Source of the DNA: Watersipora subatra
Taxonomy: Eukaryota; Bryozoa; Gymnolaemata; Cheilostomatida; Watersiporidae
Length of the DNA stretch: 64,000 nt
NCBI RefSeq assembly: GCF_963576615.1
Contig: NC_088712.1
Location: forward strand, 21,047,870 to 21,111,869
Direction: 5' to 3'
A program made the position numbers and the translations under genes. Shown here one piece after another: positions 1 to 13,700 of the stretch. The notes under the pieces are model-generated. The model worked only from the letters and a program-made list of their open reading frames with translations. It had not been told where the DNA came from and made no database searches. Numbering within the stretch: position 1 is the stretch's first letter; each line of letters begins with the position of its first letter.

Positions 1-43
1 TGTGCTGTTCATGTCACACAAGTGTGCTATTTGTGTCATGTAG

Positions 44-187
44 GTGTGCTATCCAAATGCTAATAAGGAGCAGGTAAAAACCCTGATGGCAATGGAAAAC
101 AACAACATTTACAGTGAGTGGCAAAGCGAGGTTATGCAGAGAATCAAAGACAAACTCAACAGCATACGTGACTCCCTTCGTGTATGA
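44..187 (+). CDS. 3'-terminal coding exon of an unidentified gene (5' part outside window)
   Basis: An AG acceptor at 42-43 is followed by 47 open codons and a TGA at 185-187. The peptide starts V-C-Y-P-N-A and ends D-S-L-R-V. Its middle is polar and helical-looking, with many N, Q, K and E and a conserved-looking E-W-Q-S-E-V-M motif. I read it in phase 0; the preceding exon is outside the window, so the phase cannot be tested. I do not recognise the family. The only ORF of comparable size on the other strand is its antisense shadow. Confidence 0.6.
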   Translation: MCYPNANKEQVKTLMAMENNNIYSEWQSEVMQRIKDKLNSIRDSLRV

Positions 188-1784
188 ATACTTCATATAG
201 CCAACTTTTTACAGATATTTTTATACCTAAAGCTACAGTGCTTGTGTTTTAAGAGACCTAAGGCTACAACACTTGTGTTTTTAGAGATTTATTTGGTGGT
301 AGAATTGGCATTATTTTTAGCTAGTCAAAACTAGAGTGGTTAAAAATATTGATGCATAGTATTTTCATTCATAAAAACTAGTTTTCATAGGAATTGCAAA
401 AAATTGCAAGAGTCAAAACTTAGAGTTAATTAAGCGATCAAGGAAGAACAACTCCATAAACAGCAGTATTGGCTGTCATGTAATTATGGATACTGTAGAG
501 AAAGTATGGCTTTGCTGCTATATTAAAACATAGTATTATAACTTATATCATTTTTATTATAAGCATTATTGTCTTCTCCCCATTCTCATCCTTATCATTC
601 TTCATTATTGTTATATTTTAAACATAGTATATTAATATTGTCACTTTCAACGCTTTGGTTGTGGCAACCATAAAATAATCATTAAGATCCCAGAGCAGCT
701 AAGGCTAAGAATGTTATTCATAGTGACTAGTTGTATAAAAAAGGTGAGTTGTAGCCAATCGATACACTATAGCTTTTACAAGTAGTATGTCAATGGAGAG
801 TTTCTTGTTTGCTTACAACCTGTGTAATCTATTTAAAACCTGGGTTTCTATTTCTTTAAAATATTGTTAACTAACTAGTCTATGACCTTGAGTCATACCA
901 GCATGTCTCAAGCGATGTGGTCGGAAGAAAGAGATTACATATGTCCAACTTTATTTCATATAGCTTCTGTAGGTAGCCCCTGAAGTTTCACTCTCTTCTA
1001 TTTATCCCCAAGGACTAGTATGAGATGTCATAAAATGCACCCTTTCTACTGACTTGCACATTAATAAAAAAAAACTACCCCTTTTCACTTCATTATCACT
1101 GACTAATTGCTCCCTTTTTTGCTCCTAAATACCCCTTTCCACTTTGTGGAAACGGGTATTCAAGTACCAAGCTAAAAACATACCCTTTTTATGAAAATAC
1201 TCTAGAGTGTCAGGCTACCAAAACACCCCTAAAACATGCTTTTTTCGTCGAGCCCTTGGGAATGAATAGAAGAGAGTGAACTCCCTGGGTAGGTAAACAG
1301 CCTCTTCAACCAGTTGTAAACTTGGATTCACAGAGATTCCTAACAATATTAGTTGATATTGTGGCAAAAATAAAGTTTTCAAAGCATAAAATAAAAATTT
1401 TAGGAGTAAAGTTTCATGTTCTACGTAGTATACCTGTGTTGTGTTGTTTGTAAGTTAATCTTCATTTTATAGCTAGTTTATGGAATTATCATCTCGTTTC
1501 ATAGTTAGCTTATGGTTTCGTTTCATAGTTTGTTGAAATAAGCACAGCATTTTTCATTAGTTCTTTAGCTTTATCGAACTCTGCCAAGTATAACAACAAA
1601 AATGATGATTATAATGTTATGAGAACCAGTTTATTTCTTTTTGATAAGATCTCCCTCCTTCCTCTCCCTCTTTTCTTCTGCTCTCTTTCCTCTCCTCTTC
1701 CCGCCCTTTTTCCCACTGCCCTCCCTTCTCTATATTTCTCTTTCTGAGGTTATTAAAACTAGGGAGCAAATCGTTTTATTTTAG
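188..1784. other. Non-coding interval between two genes
   Basis: No credible exon seen. It should hold the 3' UTR of the first gene and the promoter or 5' UTR of the next. A pyrimidine-rich run at about 1650-1745 precedes the next exon, with an AG at 1783-1784. Two short stretches of similar sequence mentioning CCCTTTTCACTT and CCCTTTCCACTT occur near 1080-1140, but no defined repeat could be drawn. Confidence 0.5.
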
Positions 1785-4700
1785 ATGACTCTAGTTAAAC
1801 CGCCTGGAGGAAAGCTGAAGGCAGCGGTTGGAAAACTGAAGCAGATGATGAGGGTAAAGCCAGGGAAAAGTAAAAGAAATTCTGTTGTACTCGGTTAGTT
1901 ACCGTAACTATGGACGATAAAATTGTACTTTTTGCAAATTCTCATGCTTTTACAGCCTGTTTCCTTGCACATTTTATAAAATTAGAGGGTATTTATTGGT
2001 TATGAGAAACTTTAATTACTAAAATTTGGCTTTTTAGTGTTGAAATATTGTTTTTATAAGTTTTTATAAGCTGAAGTTTGGTCTTAAAAAAGGTGGTGAA
2101 CCAGTTCAGCAAATTTGCTAGTTTTCACAGTTTATTGTGGCTGTTTGTTTACAATAAAGTTAGATCTATTAAAATTGTAATCATTCAACGGTTTTTCCAG
2201 TATGTAGTAGTTTGGATTTCTCAGTAAGGCTATCCACGTTAGGTTTGGGCATTCCTGTGTTCTTAAACGCATGAGATGAGAATATAGGTATAATTTCTTT
2301 TAGCTGCAAAACTTATAAGCTAAACATACTTACATGTGATTGGTGGGCAGTATAGATAATCTTATCCCTGTGGTCCTTATTGGTTAAGGAGTGACAAACT
2401 TCTCATCCTTAGTTCCACTTTATTGTTTCCGTTTTGAATAAGTCCTTCGACTCAATTCCATAAAAGCTACATTCAAAGTGAAACGGTTATATAGAAATCT
2501 AACTGGCCTAGGTGTCCACGCTCATTGAGATGGCATTAAGCAAGACACTGTGCTCTTAGTCAGCCATTCCTATGAGAATATGCTGAAAAGCGACGTTTTT
2601 ATCAACAGCTTAAAATCTATAATAGCGTTAATATATACTGCCTGCAATAAAGCAAATGCATTATTTAAAAGGGATATGAAAAAAGTAAACTGTAAAAAAG
2701 TGATCAATAAATATATGTTTTAATATAATTAAATATATTCAATAAATATATGCTTTAATATAAATATATTCAATAAATATATGTTTTAATATAAATAAAT
2801 ATATTCAATAAATATATATTTTAATATAAATAAATATATTCAATAAATATATATTTTAATATAAATAAATATATTCAATAAATATATGTTTTAATATAAA
2901 TAAATATATTCAATAAATATATGTTTTAATATAAATAGATATATTCAATAAATATATATTTTAATATAAATAAATATATTCAATAAATATATGTTTTAAT
3001 ATAAATAAATATATTCAATAAATATATGTTTTAATATAAATAGATATATTCAATAAATATATATTTAATATAAATAAATATATTCAATAAATATATGTTT
3101 TAATATAAATAAATATATTCAATAAATATATGTTTTAATATAATTAAATACATTCAATAAATATATGCTTTAATATAAATATATTCAATAAATATATGTT
3201 TTAATATAAATAAATATACTCAATAAGTATATGTTTTAATATAAATAAATATATTCAATAAATATATATTTACTGTTATTCGTATTATGGTCTTTTATGT
3301 TATACAGATGCCACATCTAAAGGAAGCCAGCCTGCTTTGAGGTTAGTGTTACTTTAAACTTACCTAGTGTCACTTTTTAAACTCTTTGAGACTAGAGTTA
3401 GTTATTGTTGAGTTTTCTAGAAACCCTATCAAGGTTATTGCCAGACATCATTGTTTTTCATCATATTCTGAGGGAATAACATGTTTAATGACATTTTCAT
3501 AGACCTCTTTACGAAGCCATAATTATCTTATACGATTTTAACAGGAGGAATGCCCAAAAAGTGTTAGAGCGTACACCTGAAGAGGTGAGTTGGTACTAAG
3601 GCTATTACAGCTAAGGCTATATAAGGCTGTTATAAGGCTATAACAGGCACTCAATATATTCGCTGTATGTTGAACATACTGGGAGTGATTTATATTTACC
3701 TTGATTTACATTTACCTTATTTACCTTGATCTATATTTACCTTGACATAGTTGACTACCTAACATTTAACAGGTACTCACCAACGTTGACTTTTTAGCAA
3801 AAAATGCAGATGCAATTAAAATAACAATACTATTTTTTTCACTTTTTCAGTTAGACTTTGTTATAACAGATAATTATAATTAAAATAAGCAATAAATTAA
3901 ACCTATATAGAGAAATTACATTAGCTCTGTTTTACGTAAATAATTTTTTTTCTATATCTGCTTCTATGTATGAGAATCTGATTTTTTGAACGAAGGTTGC
4001 AGCATTGCATGCCTCTGAAGAGTACGTCAAGGCTCTGGCACAGGTCAAAAAGAAGGATTATCTCAAGAAAAAACTTAAACTTCTTCAGAACTGCAGGCTG
4101 TTTGGCAAAAAGCTTATGGCAACCTGCAAACCAATAGTGCCATCCGCAGATGCTGTTGATCCTGTCAAAGAGCTGTTGACAGGTACTCTTTGTATGCACT
4201 GTTAAAAATATTTGGCTTGCGTTTAGCAATTTTTATTGCTATAACTAATGGCATTTACTAGAATATAAACAGCAGGTAATATCTTTAGTGCGCAGTGTAA
4301 AAACAGTACATACCGTAAAACCTCATTTTAACGCCAGTTGAGTGCTTTATTTTTTAACCTTTCCTCTATGATAGCTTTTTATTAAAAGTGACGTTCAAAT
4401 AGAGGTGGCGTTCAAATAAAGGCTGGCATGGTATGTTTCAAATCACTTCTCAGAATTTTGGGAAGACAATTTTGAGCCTTTTACAAATGAAGCGTATGTC
4501 ACCTATATTTAGCACTCTCTTTTGGCAGAGTGACATTAACCATTTTGAACGAAAATTTGTTAACTTATTTCCAACTTGTCATAGATCTCTAGCTTAATAT
4601 GCATTGAGGTACAGAGTAATATATCTACCAGGTGATATCTGTTGCTTGCAATTAACCTACGGTGATCTTATAGCCTGCGTTGCAATTCATTAAAGCTTTC

Positions 4701-7700
4701 AATTTTTTATTTCATTCTGAATTTGAAGGCATATCTTTATTTTATATCTATATTTAACAATGTTACATGAAAGCCCATTGCACTCATTGATATTTTTGCC
4801 ACAATTTGCAGCTAAAACTGCCTTTTTATGTGCATTAGAAGAGGAGTTATGAGAGTCATTCCATCTTAAGCTTCATATATCCGCAATGATGCTATCAAAT
4901 AGTTTGCTATAAGCCTGCAAATTTATAAGTTATATAATATAACCTATCAAATGCTACAAATGTATGTTCAAGAACAAGCAACATAAACAAACTATATTTA
5001 TAATACGTGCATAAAACAAAAATTAACATTTTAAAAACAAAAATATTTGCATCATTTGCTCAGCCCGTTGAGTTCTGATTGTTGCTTTCATTTAGACCAA
5101 TCGCAACATCTTCTAGCTGTTTAATATCTTCCACAATGTCTTCTGACCTCATTTCTTTTTCTGCACTGCTGAGCTAGTCGATATTAGCGTCCAAACAATT
5201 TTTAGCAAAGCAAAACTTTTATGCGGTGCCAATTAGAATACACTTGTCGAGCAAATAAAGTGAAACCACATGTAATCTTGCACATGCCTGCTAATCAGAA
5301 GTCAAAGTCTCAAAATAGTAGCACAGATTCCATTGCAAATAATAAATGTTTTTCACATACATCGAAGTATCAAGTCTGCATTAGACAAGAAGCTGCTATT
5401 AGCCTGATACAGATACAGTTAATAGCCACGTCTATGGTATTGCTTTCAAAGTTTTAACAAAAAACCATAAAACAAATGGAGTTTGATAAGAACAGCAACA
5501 ACAAAAGAATTAATTGTTATTAAAGTAATTGAGTCATTATCAGTACTTTTGAGTGGAAATTTTTTTACCCCACACTTATGGGTTCGTAAAGATCAATGAA
5601 TGCCAAAGTGACACTCAAATAGAGGTGACGTTCAATTGAAGTGTGGCGTTCAAATAGAGGTTTTACGGTAAATTATTCATTTTCAGTCAACACTTTAACT
5701 TATTGTCACACCTATCACATTAAAGTATCATCACAGTCAACACCTCAAACTATGATCATAGCACATTAAAGTGTCATCACAGTCAACACCTCAAGCTATG
5801 ATCACAGTGCATTAAAGTATCATCACAGATAACACCTCAAGCTGTGATCACAATTCACAGCACATTAAAATATCATCACAGTCAACACCTCAAGCTGTGA
5901 TTACAGACAGAACTTTGACCTATCACTATAGTCATGACAAGCCATGATCACAACACCTTAAACTAGTGCTGGGCGCGAGTGCTTCTTGGCCAACGGACTT
6001 TTTGGGTATCGGGTTTGTAGATATGGGTTTCATGTCTAAAATGTCCAAACATTGGACATACATCTATCTTAAAATTTACAATGCAATTATAATTCTACTC
6101 AATTTATTTATTATTTTTATTATTTATATAACGCTATTCGTGCTCGCAGCATTAACATGCTAGTTGTTAAACAGTGCTCATCGCGCCGAGTGCAATAGAC
6201 TGAGTTTATGTCAATTCTACTCGATAAATTTTTGTCCGAAAATCCAAACTCGCAAGTGAAAATCTGAACCCGCAAGATCGAATTACTAAACATTTCTATT
6301 ACTCGAGACTCGAGAGAAGATAAACCCACGAGTTTAACGAGTTTTATTACCGGTGCCCAGCACAACCTTAAACTATCATCACAGTCAACACCTTAAGCTA
6401 TGGTCACAGCACACTAAAGTATCTTCACAGTCAGCACCTTAAAGGTTGACTCGCAGCAAAATTCACATTACAGTTATTTGGTATCAAAAGATTCACCATA
6501 TCTTACTCTGCTGTGTTGTAGGTGCAAAGTATGTGGAAACATGATTACAAGCTCTTAAAAGCTCAAAAACGAACAATTAATCGCAGCCATCACAAAACTG
6601 CCGTAGTTTGGATTCTCTTTCCAAAACGGCTCAAATGTGACGTCGTTGTACATGATGGTTTCTGTTTACACTTTCACGCAACTTCATTCGTCGAAATATT
6701 TTCACAAATATACTTCACGCATTCAATAAAACCAAGTCTATTGTTTTTATGCGTCTGTTTTATCGTCATTGTAATGCTGTCACTTTCAGCACTGATATCT
6801 CAAAATCTACAGTAAAAACCCGTTTAATTGTTTAACCTTAGCTCAAAAGAGTACATATCATTGTCTGATAGCAATGACGAGCCTGTTGAGTCACTTGTGA
6901 TAGTAGGAAAATGCTGCAGAAGTTATTCGTAAAGTATGGGTCACATGATCAGATTACGTCTTGCCGATTAGACCAAACCGAAACAAAACTGTAAAGTAGC
7001 GAGCATCTATATTTGATACAGGGTCTTCGGTAAAACCCGATGTGTTTGTCATAAACTAGTACTACGATAAGTTTTATATTGAGCTTTGTATTGGCCTTTC
7101 AATTCACGTGAGAACGTACGTGACAAGACAATAACCAAATTTCGTAGTTACGCCATCTAAATAAAGAGACTCCAATCTACGGCGGCTTTTTGTTTTTGAG
7201 CTTTTAAGAGCTTGTAATCACATTTCCACATATTTGGCACTTACAACACAACAGAGTAAGACATGGTGAATCTTTTGATACCAAATAACTGTAATGTGAA
7301 TTTTGTTGCAATCAACCTTTAAGCTATGATTACAGTTAGCACCTTAGTACAAGTACTAAGATTAGCACCACCTTAGCAACATCCCTGGTAGTGACTAGCT
7401 GTATTACACTAAAGCTAAACCATACTATAAACCTACTATAAAACCATACCACCGCTAAACCGCTAAACCGCTAAACCATACCAGCTAAACCTGCTATAAA
7501 ACTCAGACTCGAGAAAAAGGGGTTATATAAACTGTACTGGCATCAGTTTAAATAAAATAATGAATAAATAAATGAAAACATATTCTAATGAGTTAATAAG
7601 CACAGCGAATGTTGATAGGTTTAGGTTTATCTTTTAGTACTTGTCTGCCCTATGCCACTTTGATTTAATTTCCAAATCAATTTATTTTTTATCAATATCT

Positions 7701-10700
7701 TAGATATTTAAATAATCTAGTGAGTCGGGTTGAAACTTTAGCTTTTGCAAAGTTGCTGAAATTGAATCCAAGAATTTTTTCCAATTATTTTGGTTTAATG
7801 TTGAAGTTTAAGTGAGACTATTGTAAACACATGCTAAACCTAAACATGAAACTAAAATACACCATAAACTTATATTACTGATAGTCAAACTCAACAGAAC
7901 ATTGACACAGTGACCTCAAACAAAGGCTTAGTCCCAGAATACAACTATAGCAGTCAATTTAGAAATCAACGGTTTTGAGACTATGAAATTTGTATGTGGT
8001 GTTGTCCGCTCTTGACAAAGATTAAAGCATGTCTCAACTATAACACACAATTTTTGAATAAATATTAGTGTACACATAACATAAACATAACATAGCATAA
8101 AAATACATATGACATACTAAAATATAATGCTCTGTAACACAATAGAATATAATAAAATGTATTAAAAGAATATAATACTATGTAACATCATAGAATATAA
8201 TACAATGTAAGGTCATGTAAAGCAATATAATATGACACAGTATGATATTTGTTGACAATAAATATTCCTATTGTATGTCAATGGAGAACCAGTCAGACTA
8301 TGTATGCATATTTCACCTAATTTTTATATCCTGCCTTTGTGGACACTAATAAATTGGTTATGCATTGCCCCCATTGAATTATTTTTGTTTACAGGTTATA
8401 GGGAAAGCTTTCTTACAACCATGAGCAAGCAACTCCTCAGAGTAAAAGGGCGCTACCCGATTCGCCCAAATTTTGTGTCAAACTTTACGCTGATTCGTAA
8501 GTGGTTACCGCTAGTAGCTCATCATATTTTCCTATTTCACTTCAAGCGGAGTAAGATAAATCTCAAGTTAGATAGACTATATTAAACATTGAAATTCTGA
8601 CACCTGTCTAATTTAATAGCAGTTTTATGTTATGGAGTATTCTCTCTTTTGCTTTAGTCGTTGTTTTAGATTAATCTTCTCAATATTTGGTAGTTTTATA
8701 GTATTACCTTTATTTTGTAGTAGTCTATCTATGTTGCCACTTTTGCTGGAGTTGTCCCCTCGCATTGGAATAATCTCCTGAACCTAGCTAGTTACTCTAG
8801 AGCTCTTTGCTAACCCTAGTAGTTTCTTAACCTCACCTTCTGCCTTCCCCTAGTTTTAGAGCACCTTTTCTCTTCTAGACAAATCTCTTCACATACATGT
8901 AACTGTGGATTCCTTATTTGGGAGAAATCTCATCTTCCACTATTTGAATTGACTTGGACAGCAATTTTGAGCTATAAACTATCTATTGAAACCCTGTGTT
9001 GCACTTGTATTGGGAACTAAAACAACTTATTGCTGTCCAATTTTCTGATTAATATTGCGCAATGTGTGTTAAATTCAGACCAATTAGACTTCACAGATTA
9101 ACCAAGTATTATTTATTTACATTTGTGAGTTTACCAACAGGTGTCATTTTTACCAGAATTCACTAGAGTTCATTTCCAATCATTGTAAGGTCTAGTCTAC
9201 ATGTAGCATCGAGGTGCTAAACATGTAATCAACAAATCTCTTGTGGGTCCTTGAATTGCAAATATGTACAGAGTGTGTTTTCAATACAAACTCTATGGTC
9301 AATGGAATATAGTAAATTCGTTATCCCACTTTGGGTAGCCAGCCATGTCTAATGTTATGATCGAAAAAGAAGTCTTATTAACTTTCAGTACTGGTCTTAC
9401 AAGGCTAAGGACCATTTATAACTGAAAATTACTAAAGATCAAATGGCAGTTGAATGTATAATTTTAATAGTTACTAGCATTAACCACGGTTTTGCTCAGG
9501 ATTACTAGAATTTTTCCATCCGAACTGCTGCACTGTTGTCATGACAACCATCTATAAAAACATTCATTGATGACCATTGTTCTTATTCATACAAAGGTGC
9601 AATCTTGAATTTTTAATCGGATAGATTGTAGCACATTTAAATAGAAAATTAAAGTTCTAGGATTACCAATTGAGGCTGCCATTGCATAGAGTGAACCTGT
9701 TTTTACACATTAAATAGGCTGTAGTAAGTCTCCTCCTATAACTCTTTTTTCACATGAAAACTTATAATGTCACGAAACATCACGGAACATCACGGAACAT
9801 CACGGAACATCACGGAACATCACGGAACATCTCGAAACATCAGGTAACATCACGGAACATCACTGAACATCACGAAACATCACGAAATATCACGAAACAT
9901 CCCAAACATCACGGAACATTACGGAACATCTCGGAACATCAGGTAGCATCACGGAACATCACGAAACATCACGAAACATCACGGAACATTACGGAACATC
10001 ACGAAATATCACGAAACATCCCGAACATCACGGAACATTACAAAACACCATGGAACATCACGAAACATCATGAAACATCACGAAACATCCCGAACATCAC
10101 GGAACATTATGGAACATCACGGAACATCTCGGAACATCTCAGAACAACAGGTAATATCACGGAACATCACGAAACATCACGGAACATTAAGGAACATCCT
10201 GGAACATCACGGAATATGACGGAACACTACGGAGCATTACAAAACATCACGAAGCATCAGGGAACATCACGGAACACCACAGAACATCACAAAACATTCC
10301 AAAACATCACGCAACATTCCGGAACATTATGGAACATCACGGAACATTACAAAACATCACGAAACATCCCGGAACACCACAAAAACCAAAGTTCTAAGAT
10401 TGCCAATTGAGCTTGGCATTGCTTGGAATGATTTTTTTTGTCAATAATTAAGCTGTAGGTAACGCTTGGAGATCTATCAGTCTGATCTTATAACTCCTTT
10501 TCACATGCAAGAATTGCTTAACATCATGAATGCTGCTCTTATTATAGTAAACATTATTATGCTAATCCTAGAAGTGGTTAGATTAGCACAGCTAGTAGTG
10601 TTGGTAGTGTAATAAAATGTCGTGATTTCGAGTGCCGCGTATAAGAATCTTTTATGGAGTGCTTAAATTACTGGCTATATTATTTCTCAAAGCCAGAGGC

Positions 10701-13700
10701 ATCAAGATTACAAGATCAGAGTTTTATAAGTATACTAGCTGTGCCAACCGGCGTTGCCCGAGTATTAAAAATCAGCATATAAACAATAAGAAGTAATGAG
10801 AGTTGCCTGCCATTTGCTCCAAGCCTGGCAGAAAGACAATGAAAAATTTTAGTAAGCCAACTAATGACAATTACTTACTTATGCAATCACCCTGCGCGGT
10901 ATGCAAAGCCATTGGGTATGTGCTCTCATATAGCGACTTATATCAGCAAGCTATCAACTGATTATCTTTAGCCTATTGGGTAGGGCGTCGGACTGGCAAA
11001 TGGCAGGATCTGACATCAAATCTTCTTCGGTACAGATTATTAATACCAAGATTTTAATAGTTATATTCGGAATGCATACATACGGACATACTTTGAGAAA
11101 TATATAGATGCATTACCACCTATTTCTGTTTCAGGTACTGTACTGGTAGATAAACAAACACAAGACCGGAGGAAAGTCTTGATTAAACGATTTCTACATA
11201 CAGGCTATAGTATATCAGATCTTACTAACAGGTACTTCTGTGCAGGTTGCAGCATATCAATTGATGCTAGTAGGTAGTGGTATCAAGGTTTAAGTAGATC
11301 AGATTTGTGCTAACAAGTATCAAGAGAAAAGGATCTTAAATGCTACTACTAGGTAGTTTATAAGAAATACAGCACATCAGGTTAGTATATACTAGCTCTA
11401 GGTTGTAGTATATAGTTATGAGTGTACTGTCAGCACTAGTGTACCTCAACCCATACTTATTATTATAACATAATAATTATATATTATAACTAAAATGTTG
11501 TATTACACGTACACATATATTAAATAAAGCTTTTTTGTCACATTGTTTTTCTTTTCTGAGGTTTCTACACGCTGGTTTCATGCTCATGCACTCTTTAGGT
11601 GACTACCTGCAACTAGTTAAAATATTACATATTTTACTATGTTGTAATTTAACATGTTATAATATACCATAATTTAATTTGGTTTGATTTAACTGTTTTA
11701 AATACACTATACATTTTTTAAGTACATCATGAATACACTATTTTAAATACATTGTTAAATACATTATTACTGAGTTAGCTCTCTCTGCCTTAGGTAACTT
11801 TTGTTTTGGGTAACTTTGTGAGTTTACAGCCAAGTCTGAGAAGTTCATTGCTTTGTTATCAACGTAATTTTTCTTTATGCGTTTGATTAAATTAGGTAGC
11901 TTCCTGTTTTGGTCATTCTATACATGTGAGAAGGTCTCAGCTTTGGTATCTCTTGATATCCGTTCTCATAACTCTATGCTAAATAAGCTCTTTGTTTCCC
12001 CAGCTTTTTGTATAGAAACCTGTGTACAACGCATGCATGCTTTGACACTGCATCAAGTATTTCTGTTAAAAAGTTAGCCCTAATTGTTGACACATTTTAT
12101 GCATTTTAGACGCTTCCGGGCCACAACTCTCTGCCTTGCTGGTGCTTATTCAATCAACGGTCTTGTTTTGGAAACCATGCGGGTAGCTCCATGCTTCCAC
12201 TATTCTCTTGCTCAGCTCCCATCCACTTGCAACCCAACAGCGAGAGACAACACAACGAATGTTGCTGAGGTCAAGGAATCTGGAAAAGTTGAGTTGGTCA
12301 AAGCCAAAAGACGGGCACTGATCAAACCGTCGACTCATCGCAAGCAGAGGTTAGACCTTAGACTACAATTATTGGTAAAGGCTAAGATCTTAAGACCCAT
12401 GCGGAGGTGAAATTTATAAACAATCTATTTCGGCATAGATGACAACCAATGAGATGTCAGTAAAATTATTTAGACAGGTAAATGATTCAAGGAGTAATTG
12501 CCAAGCAAGACTTTTACAAAAATGAGGATTGTTTTTCCAAAATTTCTTTTTCAAAATTTTTTTTACAAAATTCATAAGTATCTTGTATGAAAACATGACT
12601 GTTTCAATTTAACAATAGGCGGTCTAAACGTCATCTATGCCGAAATAGATTGTTTATAAATTTTACCTCAAGCTCAGGTCTCTGGTAAAAGACTCAAGTA
12701 AACATTACCAGCTACTTGAGTAAACAGGCTGAGGAAATAGTTTTATAAATGTATCCAATGAAAGACTCTACATACAATGTCTTCAATTTACGAAATGTAT
12801 TTTGGCCGAATTTTTGCATCGACTTGTGAAAGATATTTTTAGATACGAATTCTGACCTGTTAGTTTCGTATCTTAGCCCATTAGCTTCCCATGGGTATGA
12901 CTTGGAACGCATCTCACTCAGTTTCTTATGCAAGCAAAAGTCAGTAAATGACAAGTATTTTGTTTTCGTTTGTTGTATATTCTAGAGTTATCTTACAGCG
13001 CATACAGAGTAGGAGAGCTTTTGTCTTTAGCATTTCAAGTTCTGTTTTTGGTATGACAGTTTTTCAGTTTGTGTGGATGTAAATAAATTTTTCAGCTTAC
13101 GTTTTTAAATATATTGATTCTGAGCAAAGCTAAAACCAAGACAAAAATACCCACCTCTTCCGATTGCTTCTCATAGTCTTTTCTTAGCTTCACACGATTG
13201 CTAAAGCCAAAAGTAAACAAACATACTGTAGCTCATAGCTTTTATTTCTTTTTTTCTGTTTTTGTTTGATGGTTATTTTTTCATTTACAATGTATTAATA
13301 TAATATTAACATGTATTTATTACAGGTTTTAGCAATTGCATGTATTTATAATTTATACAAATGTTATGTCTGAGTTTCATGGAGGCGTGGAATAGATTTA
13401 GAAGCTATCTATTTATAAGGCATTTATTTATATGATAAAATTGGTTTTACTTACAAAATTTTCTACATATGAAGCGGCTTCTGGGATGAATGTTTACTCA
13501 AATCTCCCAGAGGCCTGAGAGTGTAAGCACTCGTTTCATGATCTTATCCATTTCCAATAGCGAAATTTTCTACATCTCACTTGAGTTGATTGCTGTCAGT
13601 ATCTGGGCAAGCCACATTTTATGTGCCGGTGTTATTGCTCCCAGTGCCCCAATGACTTCTGGAATAACAGTTGTTCTTACATTCCAGCATTTTTCAATCT

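Larger units (their letters stand above)
5695..7380. repeat. About 47-bp minisatellite, interrupted by two transposons
   Basis: Units follow CATTAAAGTATCATCACAGT then CAACACCTCAAGCTATGATC ACAG. They occupy 5695-5963, 6366-6442 and 7319-7380. A hAT-like element splits the array at 5964-6365 and a Kolobok-like element at 6443-7318. The array gives an internal record of the unoccupied target sequences. Confidence 0.8.

Noticed and set aside
9754..10410. 218-residue open frame as a gene
   Set aside because: It is wholly a 10-bp tandem repeat, the intron location is inside another gene, and no non-repetitive coding sequence flanks it.
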